A stretch of DNA of 64,000 nt. It comes from Melampsora larici-populina 98AG31 (lineage: Eukaryota > Basidiomycota > Pucciniomycetes > Pucciniales > Melampsoraceae). Both the position numbers and the translations under genes were made by a program. The stretch spans positions 239,518 through 303,517 of the forward strand of contig NW_006768788.1 of the NCBI RefSeq assembly GCF_000204055.1, read 5' to 3'. Under the pieces are notes generated by a model, which worked only from the letters and a program-made list of their open reading frames with translations, was not told where the DNA came from and did no database searches. Shown here piece after piece: positions 24,540 to 36,418 of the stretch (the stretch's first letter is position 1; each line of letters opens with the position of its first letter).

Positions 24540-24805
24540 CTGCATGTTTTGGCAATGGCTGAATATGGCCGAGGTCTCGATGGGTCCAGAGGAGTTGCCG
24601 TGGTTGTGTGTTTTCATCGGTCAGGTTTGGTATTTGGGAAGGGTAAGATGTGTTGGGTTGATGACCTTGCTGAAGGGGACGTGTGCTTCGAGATAGGCAG
24701 GAGATACGAGGAGATACTCATGAAAGCTCCAATGGCCGTTTGTTTGTGCGCGCAGAGGTATAATGACTTTTGCTGGTGATCCTAATGCGATATAGCAGGA
24801 TATGG
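24540..24805 (+). repeat. Dispersed repeat, copy 1 (partner at 44215-44500)
   Basis: The last 30 bases, from AATGACTTTTGCTGG through GATCCTAATGC, recur almost exactly on the - strand at about 44215-44250. Upstream the two copies keep peptide-level similarity: LAEGDVCFE here against LADGDMCFD there, and both end NDFCW before a stop. This suggests a decayed coding element present at least twice in the window. Confidence 0.6.
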
Positions 24806-26295
24806 CATATCTATTCCATCAACCCAGTTGGGACTCGGAGGGATAATCGGGCGGCGCTCATCCGACTGCGAGGGTAGTGATGAGACAGTGTGGAACCTCG
24901 AGGCACTCCAGGCTACTGGATTGGTCAGAACTTCGTACGATCTCGCGACTTTGATCAGAATGACCAAAGTATATCATGTAATCTTTCCTACAGATCTTGC
25001 GAGGTCGTCATGAGATTCGGTTGACAGACAATCTCATCTGCTTCTAACAATAAGAAGAGTCCTATCAATGTATCCTATCTTTTGAAGCAAAAGCATATAT
25101 ACATAGTCTATGCTTCATTATTACCTGATTTGATCTTCATCATCGTGAACCAAAAGTAAATTTCAATTTTTTATTTGTTCTCTCTTCTTCGTACAGAATA
25201 CCATTTTCGGATGCTTGATGGAAGAATTTCTTTTTTTGACATAAGTATGTGAGCGTTGATTGAACTTCGACTTGATAATCTTTCCCTACATGAGCCTTTC
25301 ATCGAAAAAGAAAGCCAGACCACATTCTTTGAGAGTGATCCAATCAACAACTTGTCAAGAAAAACACTATTTCCCTTCCTTCGTTTATTTGTCCTTCTAC
25401 AATCATACTTGAAGCTGTACTGAGTTGACACATCTTCAATGCTTTGCTACTTCCATCACAGATTCATCACATCAATTTATCGTGACTTAGGCCGTCTCCA
25501 TCCGACAACTGCTAAAGAACGCAGTCGATCAATTCGAAAAAAACCTGGCCTTTTCTCAACATCCGATTCTTAGGCTATCGACACTTGATCATCCGCATAA
25601 CAATATCTTTATTCCAACCTTCTGACTTTGCTTGGTTGGTGGACCTTTCCACATTTCATTGTACCTGAAGGGCGGGCCGGGACCCATCCATTCGTCAACT
25701 CAGTCGCCCAGCTGACCTCATTCGGCACCGGCAGAGTCAGATCTGTAACATCAAGCTGACCAACTAATCATTGAATTTAGCTTCCGGATTCCTTTTTTCT
25801 GCCCTTCTCCAAGTTGATATCTGCTTGGCAACACACCCAAAACACTCATATCGGTCAAAGCACTTCAATCGATATCGCAATAGGACAAGCTATATAACTC
25901 TCAACGCTTTTCTTCACTGGTCTCCCTCGTTGCCCTTCTTTTCTCTTTCATTTATCTTTTCTTGTCACTTCCAATCTCACTCGCTTTAAAAATCTTATCT
26001 TACAGCGGTTGCCACCACTATATTTCCTTCTTTCGAATCTCATCTCTATCTTACTTCTTGTTGCACAATCGACTGTCACTTTTTCCTCTTCTGATTTCCA
26101 AAATTAAGCTTTTTGCTTCAATTTCTTGATTTCTTGACTTCACACTCTTCATCTCCACCAATTCCTTTGGCATCTATTCGTCTTGGAATCGAGGACTTAC
26201 ATCATCAATCGCGTATCAGCATCAAAGCAAAATCGAACACATAGGAAGAGAAACTCTTTTCATCTCTTTATAAATCTCTTATTTATTTCCTTCAA
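24806..26295. other. Spacer and leader of the cyclin gene
   Basis: No gene is seen up to 26295. From about 25900 the + strand becomes strongly pyrimidine-rich (CTTTTCTT and TCTCATTCG-like tracts), as is common in promoters and 5' leaders of highly expressed fungal genes. Confidence 0.45.
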
Positions 26296-27888
26296 ATGTC
26301 TTCCAATCAACTTTCAAAGATGGCCAACAACAAGAAGACAGGTTTAACGAAGACTATGAGCAGCAATATTCCAAGGGCTAAAATCAACCCGGTCAAAGTG
26401 GTCCTGCCACCTGTTGTTCGTCGTCATCCAGCATCACTACTTCCGAAAGATATGCATGATCCCGCTTTGCTCCAGTTGATCCGTCAGCCTGTGTCCCAGG
26501 CAATGATCTGTAAGTCTTAGGATGATAACTTTGCATCAAAACTGAATATTCACTTCTGATTATTTCTTCTCCTATGCCTTTCTAGCGTACATTGCCAAAG
26601 TTGCTGTGGGAGTGATCCAATGCCAATCAGGTCCTAATGATCCGATGCTTTCCCCGCCATCGACCCCAAATACGAGTGATGATGATGAATCAGATGACGA
26701 TGAGTATGAAGAAAAGAGGGAACCCAGACATGGCACAATTGCTCAGATTCCAGAACCGGTGCTGCAACAGGAAGTGATTTTGGATTTACCGTCATTGGAG
26801 ACCTTTATTCAATTAGTTGTAGAAAAATCTCATGTTCAAGCTCCCACATTACTATGCACGATCGTTTATCTTCAAAGATTGAGAGCCAAGTTACCAAGGA
26901 TCGCCAAAGGTCTGAATTGTACTCGTCATCGAGTCTTTTTGGCTTGCTTGATTGTTGCAGCAAAGTATTTGAATGATTCGAGTCCTAAAAACAAACATTG
27001 GTGCGCTCATGCAGCATTGTTTGATGAGATCGAGGTTAACCTAATGGTAGGTCTTTGACAATCTTTCATCCTTCTTTCATTCTACGTCCTCACCCAGAGA
27101 AGATCTAATTGAACTGTGTCTTTCTTTCATCTTTCTGGCTGGCGATCTTGCAGGAGAGACAGTTGTTGTACCTTCTGGACTTTGATTTGAACATCGATGA
27201 ACCAACATTACTCAGGACTTTTGCTCCTTTCCTCCATGTACCCGTCGTCCTTCCTGTCGTTCCCGTTGTTCCTGTCGTTCCTGTCGTTCCTGTCACTCCT
27301 ACTTCCGTTGCATCATCGTTACCACCATCTCCACCACGGACAGTGAATGTAGTTCATATCAATCCCGAAACGACTCACTCAACGCCTAGGAATAAGAATA
27401 TGTTCAAGTTCCGAGAAAAGAGTCCAGCTAGGATCCCACTCACTCCATCACCTTCACCTGTTCGACGTGGTAGTGGTACTACTTTGGCTGGAAAGATCAT
27501 GGGCCACATTGGATCGAAAGTTTCACCAGCCTCTTCAACTACATCTTCGTCCTCAGCATCATCTGATCTGCTGACACCAGATAGCTGTACCACTGATGAA
27601 GAAGCGGAATATAAGATCATTCTTACCAATCGACGTCCAAGACAGACTTCGAATAGTACGGCGCATGCATACTCAAAGGGATCACCTGATCTTGCTCAAG
27701 TTGCATCAAATCTCACTCTCAAGACTCCACCTGCTAATAATTCACATTCGATTATTCCTTTGATTAAACTTTCATCTGTGGTTAAAGTTTCCAAATCTCA
27801 TAATTTCCTTTCAAATCTCAGTACTACCTTTGCTGGGTTTAGGAAAGACTCACATTCCTCGAGTCATCGAGGGGGATCATCTCATTAG
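26296..27888 (+). CDS. Pho80/Pcl-type cyclin (Pho85 cyclin family, PCL1/2-like)
   Basis: By family, these cyclins bind a Pho85-type kinase and direct it to substrates in the cell cycle or in nutrient and polarity control. Exons 26296-26509, 26586-27046 and 27154-27888 sum to 1410 nt and give 469 residues in one frame. The cyclin box lies at about residues 135-255 and includes [58 protein letters not shown], and after the second intron [14 protein letters not shown]. This is the Pcl1/Pcl2 arrangement rather than a B-type cyclin. A run of PVVPVV repeats follows (27235-27295), and the C-terminal half is S/T/P-rich with likely phosphorylation and degradation sites. The start at 26296 is the first ATG after a long pyrimidine-rich leader. 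Assignment to a particular PCL gene is not possible from sequence alone. Confidence 0.88.
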
Positions 27889-28692
27889 TTAAACCGTGTT
27901 AAAATCATACACTCTATGATTTTCTCCCTTACATCTTTCTTGTTTCTGTCTTGTTGTTGAGAATCGAACACTCGCTTTGAATCTCCATAGTGTTGATTCC
28001 TTAATTTATGGCTTTCTCTCTACCTCCAAGCTTTTTAATCGTTTGTCTGATCGGATCAAACCCAATTTCATCTCCCAACTTATCTCCTCTTCTTTGTGGT
28101 TGTTTTTGTTGTTGTTTAACGGAAGTCTTATGATGATTTAATTTTTTGATTGCCTTATGCATCCTTTCTGCTTCTCTCCCATGTTTTCCTCATTAATTTC
28201 AACGTGTTGTAATGGTCAAATTGTGTTCTTTTGTGTTTGTTATGTTTTTTTGTGTATGAAAGGTCAATTTTATTAAAGAAAAAAAATTGAAGTTTTTGAA
28301 GTTTGAAACTAGTGAATGAGACAAACCACTGGGGATTTGACTACACGATCACCCACAGCCTATCTGTTGCAGCGTATAGGAAAGTGGTATGCTTGTCACA
28401 AAAGTATTGCGCAAATTAAAACGAGAGGCCCGTTCTCACAATCATCAAACAGATTAAGCATTAAACTTCACTCAGATCCAAGGAGTCTCGCTTTTTAACA
28501 TTAATTCGGTCACGCTTCATAATGTAAATTCAGGGTCTGTGTTTAACACTGCAAAATGGAAGTCTTTAATATATCAAGTAGCATTTCATCAAGTGAGTGT
28601 CATTACCATCGTTTGTTTGTTCTATTTAAGTAAGTTCATCCAATCAATCTATCATCCTCAGTAGAGATCATAATATTCTATCGTCAGTAAAC
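27889..28692. other. Spacer between the cyclin gene and SKN7
   Basis: No gene is seen. The left half is T-rich and should hold the cyclin 3' end; AAAGAAAAAAAATTG near 28275 is A-rich. The right half should hold the SKN7 promoter. Confidence 0.4.
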
Positions 28693-30655
28693 ATGAATCA
28701 ACCAAATCCATCACCTTCTGCATCTGCATCTTCTTCGGCATCTTCATCTTTAAATCAACCTAATCCATCAACCGGTCCATCTGAATTTGTTAAAAAATTA
28801 TATAATATGCTAGAAGATTCCGATTCAAAAGAGATCGTTTCTTGGTCGACTTCCAAAGATTCATTAATTGTAAAAGATCAAAATTTATTTCAAACTAAAA
28901 TCTTACCACAACATTTCAAACATTCCAATTTCGCTTCATTTGTCCGTCAATTAAATAAATATGATTTTAGAAAAGTTAAGATCGATCATCATGATCAAAA
29001 TCAAAACGATACTTCGTTGGTGAGTTTTATAAATTCCTTTAACTCTTTTTCTTAATTTTACCTCCAATTATCTCAACTTACCATTATATTTATTGATATC
29101 TTGATTATCGCATTTTAGAGATGGGAATTTCATCATCCTCATTTCAGAGCTGATACTTTAGCCAACCTGGATAATATTAAAAGAAAAACTTCATCCAATA
29201 GAAGATCATCTGCGAAAGTAGTGACAACACCACTGGCAGCAACAACAGTAGCACCTGTTCAACCTATCCATCATCATTCGATTGATAAACTTCAATTAGA
29301 TTTAAAGAATTTGATTGAATTACATCATCAAACTGAACTTGTGGTTCAAGAATTAATTAAATCTAACACTGATTTGACTCATCAACTTTCACAATGTCAT
29401 CAACTTATCTCTGATCAAGACCTACGTCTTCAACGTTTAGGTAGATAGTTTCTTTTCGATATTTTTGACTTGTGTTCGAATACAAAATCCACTTCCATCA
29501 TATTCATCAACTCAACGTAACTTTTTGCTTTCATTCAGAAAATCATCAAGATGCGAAAAAGTCTACAATCGCTCAAGATCGAAATGCACGCCAGGATCAT
29601 GACTTTAAGGTTTTAGAAAGCCCTACTACTATCCTTCAACCTAGTACTACCCAATCTCATCAGTTTTCACAACCCGACCAAGACGAAAGAAATTTCATTC
29701 AACTTGATCCACATTCATTGATTCAAAGCTCTTCAATATTATCTTCAAGTTCATCAAACACGTTACCGTCTCACAATTCAATATCTAATTTCCAACTGCC
29801 TTCAATCCAAGTGAGTGTTCAATTTCAAACTCAACCCAAGACAAACACAACCTGTTTCCGGAATTGCTTCATTAACACACATCTTTCTAAACCCACTTCA
29901 GGAAGCGAAGAAATGGCTTAGTCCTCCAACAGTCTTATTAGTAGAAGATGATCAGATTTATAGATCTTTAAGTGGTAGGATCTTGGAATTTATCGGTTGT
30001 AAGATGGTCACTTGTAATGATGGAATCGAAGCTGTTCAAGTCATGGCTCAACAACAATTTGATTTAGTCTTTATGGATATTTATATGCCTTTCATGGATG
30101 GTACGTCTGATGATTCCTTTCTACATTATATTTTACAAAGTCAAATGTTTTTTGATTGATTAATATTTTCTTAAATTAGGAATTTTGGCTACTAGTCTGA
30201 TTAGACAATTTGATTTGTTTACTCCAATTATCTCTATGACCTCTAATTTTACTCCGACTGAAATTAATAAATATTTAGGTATAGGTAGGTTGATTCAAAT
30301 TCATCTCAGTTTTTGAAAATGGGTGAGTTTATTGAGCCTGTTTTCTCTCTCTCTTTTTTGTCTTTTTTTCAACAGGTATGAATGATTGTTTACCTAAACC
30401 ATTCACGAAAGAAAAAATGCTGAAGATGTTAGAAGTGAGTCTTTGATTTGTTTTAGAAAGAATGTTTTGCTTTTTCTGGAAATTGAAGTGTTTTTTTTTT
30501 GATAGAAACATTTAGTTCATCATTTGGTCGATGAGAAAGTTCAATTAGCTACCAATAAAAGATCATTAAATGAATTCCATGAGTCTTTCTCAATTTTAAA
30601 TTATAAAGATGATGATCAAGATCATCAACTTCTGAAACGTTCAAAAGTTGTTTGA
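28693..30655 (+). CDS. SKN7: Skn7-type response regulator transcription factor (HSF DNA-binding domain plus receiver)
   Basis: Skn7 is the nuclear output of the fungal two-component phosphorelay and acts in oxidative, osmotic and cell-wall stress. Seven exons (28693-29019, 29119-29440, 29539-29810, 29902-30100, 30180-30284, 30376-30434, 30506-30655) sum to 1434 nt and give 477 residues. The HSF-type domain (about residues 28-130) includes FVKKLYNMLED, HFKHSNFASFVRQLNKYDF and, after the first intron, RWEFHHPHFRAD. A coiled coil follows (DKLQLDLKNLIELHHQTEL). The receiver shows the acidic pair in LLVEDDQIYR (D323/D324), phospho-acceptor D366 in VFMDIYMP, and K416 in CLPKPF. The receiver carries three introns. 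The protein is short for Skn7 and lacks a long Q-rich tail, but all catalytic positions are present. Confidence 0.93.
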
Positions 30656-31412
30656 GTTTCTTTTGTCAAATGCTTCGAATTTGAAGGATAGAGTTGTGGA
30701 AGACTTTAAATTATATTGGGATTAGCGGTTTTTGGGAACTTGGTTCTTCATCCATCTCACAAAGGGAATCTGATTAAGAGCTGACTTTTTGGAATGTACA
30801 ATATTCGTTTTTATTTTATTTGATAGTTGGATACATTTGTAATATAAAATGTATACGTAACCTGAGCTTTTTTCTTTAGCTTGTATCTCTGATAGACAAT
30901 TATTTTGCTCATATTGAACCCTAAACAGGTAGATGAAAAGTATTTTCATAAGAAATCATCAACAACACATACACACAAGATGATGAGAGTGAAACTCTGG
31001 AACAGATGACATGTCAGATTTTGCTTATCAACTGAGAGTTATCGATAATCTAGGGTATGCGATGGGTCAAACGGATGTGAGTGAAACTACAGAACTTGGA
31101 AAACCTGCAACGACATGATGTGGTTGCCTACCTTAGCGTGACATCTCTCAAGGAGTCGTGCGTTGTGCTTTGTCCATGAAATTCTTGCCATGATCTGCAA
31201 CCTGAAAATTGAACTTTGTATTAAGACCTGCCCCTCAGCGCGCATAGTCCGGTTATCGGCGTCGCCTATAGGCTACAGTGCGCCACCGTCCACCTGAAAC
31301 TTATCACGCAAATCCTTGTGGAAATTCGCACATCCATTTCTCTCCGATCAAACGAACACCTCGAAGTAATCCATTTCTTAACTTACGTCTTTGAGATAAA
31401 AAGGAATCCAAG
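30656..31412. other. Spacer between SKN7 and the acyltransferase gene
   Basis: No gene is recognised. A GC-richer patch at about 31220-31300 (CGCGCATAGTCCGG and GCGTCGCCTATAGG) stands out from AT-rich flanks. I looked for a tRNA or small RNA fold there and could not support one. Confidence 0.35.
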
Positions 31413-32691
31413 ATGATGAATGAATTCAAAAAATTCTCAATAGACCAAAACTTAATCATCTTCTTCATAACTCAAATTCCAATCTTTTTTCAAACTTTAT
31501 TCTTACATCCAATTTATTTTTTTAAAACTAATTTTTTAAGAAAATTTATTTTATTTCCATTACATCTTTTACTTTTAACATATTTTTTATTTAATTTTAA
31601 AAGAAGTTTACCAATCAAAGATTTACCAATCGCACTTCATTTGATAATCTTTTGTTTACGTTCTTTAATTTTTTCTCGAGTCAATCAACCTTATTATCAA
31701 CTGAATCATAAGACTGGTTTAAAAGTTAATCATGATAATGATTCATTTTTTAAAAGGATTCAATTTGCTTTATCACTCCTCGTTAGGTTTGTTGTTTTCT
31801 CACTTCCCTATCATCACAAACCGGCGAGTTTCTATCTGTTTGATATTGATTGTCTTAATACTTTGAATAAATAGTCTACGAGGAATTGGTTGGTCTCATG
31901 GGATACCCAAACCAAAGCCAACTGATACTTACTACAAAGATACCATCAAAAGAATTTTAATCTCAGTTTCAATCTTACTATTTTCTTCAATTTCTTTTAC
32001 TTTTATTGAACATTTTAAACTTTCAAGATACTTTTTAACCATCATCATAGGCTTATCTTCTTGGTCTCAATTAGAACTAACAGGTTCATTCCTTAGGTTC
32101 ATTTCTTATTCTAATTTCTTTTTTGATTTTCCAATCTATTCTAAAACTTTAAATCAATTTTGGTCAAAACGTTGGCATAGTTTATTAAAAGAAATCTTCA
32201 TTAAATTATCTTTCTATCAACATTTTGAATCTCGTTGGATATCTTTAATCTGGAGTTTTACTTTATCTGGTTTGATACATGAATTTTCAATGTGGTTTGC
32301 TTCTGGTCAATTTGATCCTTATCTTAGAACTACCCTCTTTTTCATTTCTCAAGGTTTTGGTATCCTGTTAGAGAGAAAATTCAATTTGAATGGTACTCTT
32401 TGGACGTTTTTTTGGTTAACATTTTGGGGTAGATTTATGGTTGATGCTTGGTATGTCCTTCTGAATCATATACATAGATATTTTCCCTTGTTGGAGGATT
32501 CTCAGCATTCATCTTTTATCTCTTGTTTGCTTAGGCTTGAACGAGATTTGGTGGATCGTAGACCAATTGAATATCTGGATCAATTATTTTTTCGACTCAT
32601 CCTTGAACAACACACAGCACTCGTGTCTTTCTTTGCTTTCGATATCTTGAGACCTCTTATCATCAGACATGGAAGGGAAGGAATTGCATAA
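31413..32691 (+). CDS. Wax-synthase-domain membrane acyltransferase
   Basis: By family, wax-synthase-like proteins transfer acyl groups to alcohols or other acceptors in the endoplasmic reticulum and belong to the MBOAT-like group. Exons 31413-31786 and 31875-32691 sum to 1191 nt, giving 396 residues. The first frame stops at 31872-31874, inside the 88-nt intron; removing it restores VSLRGIGWSHGIP, the conserved RGIGW block. FWSKRWHSLL follows, and H260 in SGLIHEF is the likely catalytic histidine. The protein is very hydrophobic, with about seven or eight membrane segments (for example LIIFFITQIPIFFQTLFL near the start and TLWTFFWLTFWGRFMV near the end). The substrate is unknown. Fungal relatives include members of secondary-metabolite pathways, but no such cluster surrounds this gene. 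Confidence 0.82.
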
Positions 32692-33401
32692 TATCTCGGA
32701 TTATCTCCACTACAACTTTGCTGCTTGCCCTCGTTAACTGACTCAATTCAAATCATGTTTGTTGTAACAATTGAAACTAATCCCTCAGATCCACACTCCA
32801 CAAAAGCTTCTTTTCCACCCAGAAATCAATCTCATCAAGAATCAGTGATTGACTTACAATACACATTCATCAAAAAAAACACGCAAAAGATTTGATGAGA
32901 TTCTAAAGACTATGGAATTAGGTATGATGAGCATCAGAAAGCATACTTTCAAACCAGATCAATTCTTGTTGAGAGAGCTCTGAGTAAAGATCTTTGCAGT
33001 AAAGACTGAATGTATCCAATCCATCGATCTTTTTTCTTCGGACTCGAATTAATTTTATCTAAGATTTTATATTATCAAGTTGTCAAGTATTAAAAGAAAA
33101 TTCGAAATCCCAAATATTCCTTCCTTGACTTGAAATTTCGATCCAATATGAAAGACTCTCTTCAAAAAGATACTCATCACTTTAGACAACCCATGATCCA
33201 ATATCCAACTTTAACATTTTGATCATCAAATCCAATACTTTTCACACAAACAGTACTAAAGCCAATCTGATCTTCTTCTATACCGATCAAACTCCCAAAC
33301 CTTTCCTTCACCAATTTTCGTGCTATCACAAACCGAAATAGGGAAAAAGGGTCATTATCTATCTGGTAGTCTTGATCATATTTAGTGAGCGTAGGATAAC
33401 T
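32692..33401. other. Convergent 3' spacer
   Basis: This lies between the stops of the acyltransferase (+) and DPH6 (-). No gene is supported. It should hold both 3' untranslated regions. Confidence 0.4.
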
Positions 33402-36052
33402 TCATTCACCTTCTTTATCTATCACTTCTGGTACATGAAATACTCTTACATGGATCGGAACAAATGATAATTCCCCAATAAAAGCTAGTTCATAGTCAGA
33501 ATAATCACAAATTGATCAGTTAATGATTTTGAGGAGTGAAGAGTGTAACCAATAATCCAACACAAACTTTTCAAATGGACTTACAATTCTGTACGGAACC
33601 AAGTATGGTCACCGTTCTTGAATTGGGCGAGATACAAGATTGAAATGACTCGGATAAATGAGAATAAATAGGCTGAAGGCTTTCAACATCATCTTCCTCA
33701 TCTTCCCCATCAAGAGTAATAGCAGAACGAATTCCATCCGAACCCACCACTTGCCATTCAATCATAGCTCCTTTCGGTAACCCATCGACTTCAAGAAATA
33801 AAATCGGTATTTGAACGTCATACATCACTCTTGTTTCTTTCCACACCTTCTTAGCAAGAGTAATATGATCATAATTTGTGACAAAACAAATGATTCCTTC
33901 AATATAAGTTGTAGAAGGAAAAGTTTCCAAAATTCGACGAAAATGTTGGAGAGAGAGAATAGCTTCTTGAAGAAAAGATTTTGGCAAAGGAAGCGATAGT
34001 GATGAAGGTATCAATCCGATTTGACCGGCAACAAAGATCTTTCCACCTGTCTTCATTTTGATAAAGTCATCAGGGAAGATCTCAGCATTTGTCCATGAGG
34101 GTTAAACTGGAATTTCAAAAAGACATGATCTGGCTTACTGAAACAGCTTGTGAATAAGGTCCAATGTTGGCAGGTGCCCAATAAGATCGACTTTGAACAT
34201 GTAATCCAAATCTTTGATCAGATTTATGATCGTCTCTTCTACCCAAAACTTCCATAGTCATTCTTGAACCCGAATAAAGTTGAGTAGCAATACAAGCTCG
34301 AGTAGGTGGTAAGATACCAAAATGGCGTTTATAGATTTCATTGACTTGAGTAAAGTCGTCCATGGATCTTAAGAAAAGATTGATATGAGTAAGATCAGTA
34401 AATCGAAGTGATTTAGAATCGAGTAAGGCTGTAAGTTTGAAATCGATCATTAGATGAGCTCTAAAAACCCCTTGATGGTTTCTAATAAAACCAAGTCTCA
34501 ATTACGTTTTCTTTTGACTTACTTGCAAGCGTGTGGAAACAATCAATCACTTCTTCCTCTAGAGATTTATAAGGTGCAGTCGTTTCAGAAAGAAGCCTAG
34601 GACCAATAACTGAAGTGATAGACACCCATCCGTTATGCTCAGTGAACCCGGGTTCACTCAACGAAATACACGGAGATTTTGTCTGGTACGGGGATTTTAG
34701 GACTGTCTAGAACCGAATCATTAGTGTAAAGATTAAGATGATTTCAAATCAAAGTAGACTTACACAGTCCTCTAGAGTTCGAGCGAGAGTATCAAGGGTA
34801 GACTGTGAATGATGATCGAAAATTGGAGGGATGGTAACCGAGGGCTCAAGTCCGATCAACTCTGGCTTTTGTAACAATGCTGCTTTTGGAAGTTTTAGAA
34901 AAGCTACTGGGGCCATTGGAGAGCTTTCAGGGTGATCCACTACCTGAGGGTCGATTCTGCCACAAATTTGGTGATCAATACGGAACTGAGTAGAATATAG
35001 AATCATAAGATATTTACAGGTTGATTCTTTTTTTGAAGATTGGACAATCGATGGTAAACGTTTCGTATTCGCCGCCTTCACCGCATACATGAACACCGTA
35101 CCGAGAATTCTGATGAATGAACCTTCAGTCAATCTTTGTGCATCTTGATACATACAAATCCAATAATATCAAATGTTGAAGAGGCCTCACCAAGTCTTCT
35201 AATGTATCTTGCATCTCTGCCAATGATTTACCTAAATGCTTTGGTTCTAACCCCACGGAAGCCACCTTGATCAAAATAGATTCAAGACCTGATTGAATCA
35301 TTTCATTCAATAATTCAGATTGATCTCTTTTCCATAGATAGGCCAATGGAACGAGTCCCAGACGTTGACAACTACAACATTCAAGAGTAAGTTGATTGTA
35401 CAGGGATCATAATGTTCAAAAGACATAGAAAGGATAAGGTGATCATGACTCACACATGCTCTACTCGGACTCGTTGATAGGTGGATAGGATTGCACCCAC
35501 GGAAACCGCAGTGACGTCAGGATGTATGCGCTGAAAACAAAATTTTGCAATAAGTTACATAAACTTGATGTTCGTGAGCGTATCAAATCGGAAAGACATA
35601 CCTTTACTTCAGACAAAAGCTCATACATATCCTCGGTCTCATCACCATTAATACCGAGCATTTCGGATTGATAAGCTCTTGAACCATACTCTGATTTTAA
35701 TTCGAGAGCAGTACCGGTGATAGTTCTCCGATAAAGTGGAAGATCGAGAGCTTGTGCAATAAGATGAACTCCATCTTGACCGACAGTCTGATAGAGATAA
35801 GAGTCGAGCTCATCTAGGGGTTCGTCGTTCAGGTAGGGTGAATCAATTTTCAGAAAAGGTGTGGACATATTCTTTGACTTTAAAGATTTGATTTGCTTAC
35901 CTACCCTTATTCGGACCAGGTCCAAGAGTAGCTAAGGCGATAAGTTGATGACCGTTTTGAAGACAATGTGAGAGGTTATAACAACTGTCTTTACCACCGC
36001 TGAGCAACCCTACGACTTTCAAACCATCTGGATTAACATTTATACTTGACAT
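33402..36052 (-). CDS. DPH6: Diphthine--ammonia ligase Dph6 with two C-terminal RidA-like domains
   Basis: Dph6 carries out the last step of diphthamide synthesis on elongation factor 2, the ATP-dependent amidation of diphthine. Ten exons on the - strand run 36052-35905, 35813-35602, 35530-35454, 35371-35191, 35109-35018, 34956-34764, 34706-34523, 34458-34139, 34050-33585 and 33484-33402. They total 1956 nt and 651 residues, in frame throughout. The N-terminal domain shows the PP-loop SGGKDS, DELDSYLYQTVG, LPLYRRTITG, RVEHVCQRLGL with PLAYLWKRDQ, and VCGEGGEYET. Two YjgF/RidA-like domains follow: one around LRSMDDFTQVNEIY and TRACIATQL, the next around GPYSQAVS, IFVAGQIGL and GELSFVP. This is the eukaryotic fused arrangement. 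The start of exon 9 could lie up to about 45 nt further upstream. An upstream in-frame ATG at 36184 would add 44 residues, but the family start fits 36052. Confidence 0.95.
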
Positions 36053-36418
36053 TCTACAATCTTGCGGAGTTTTATAAATTTGACGCCGCTCAACGGGATT
36101 GGCGGAGTGCGTGGTTGATGAACTGTGATGGATGTAAGTATGGATATGGCTATGGGGTATAGTAGGTATAAAGTTGAAACCCATGAAAAAACCACAAGTT
36201 GAGTGGAAAGATATTTTTTGAAAATTTCATTTACAAACTACAGTTCAATTTCCAACTCAATCCAAATTGTACTTTATCAACAAAGAACAAAGGACTCAGA
36301 GGACAAAGGGTTCAGTCACAGTAAGTTAAAACAAACCATTAACAAACAAAACAAAGCAATCATCAAAGCTTAGAAACTGATTCACTCGATTTTTTCATTT
36401 TCCATCGAAGGGATCAAG
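36053..36418. promoter_or_regulatory. Divergent promoter region shared by DPH6 and SRP40
   Basis: The two start codons face away from each other across 366 bp with no gene between. Both proteins serve the translation machinery (EF2 modification and nucleolar ribosome biogenesis), so co-expression is plausible. I see no named binding motif that I can support. Confidence 0.45.

Noticed and set aside
31220..31300. Possible small RNA or tRNA gene in a GC-richer patch
   Set aside because: No acceptor stem with a T-loop motif could be folded by eye. I found no tRNA anywhere in the window.
31413..31874. Separate 153-residue protein ending at 31874
   Set aside because: The stop lies inside an intron. 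Splicing 31786 to 31875 restores the conserved RGIGW block and a 396-residue acyltransferase.
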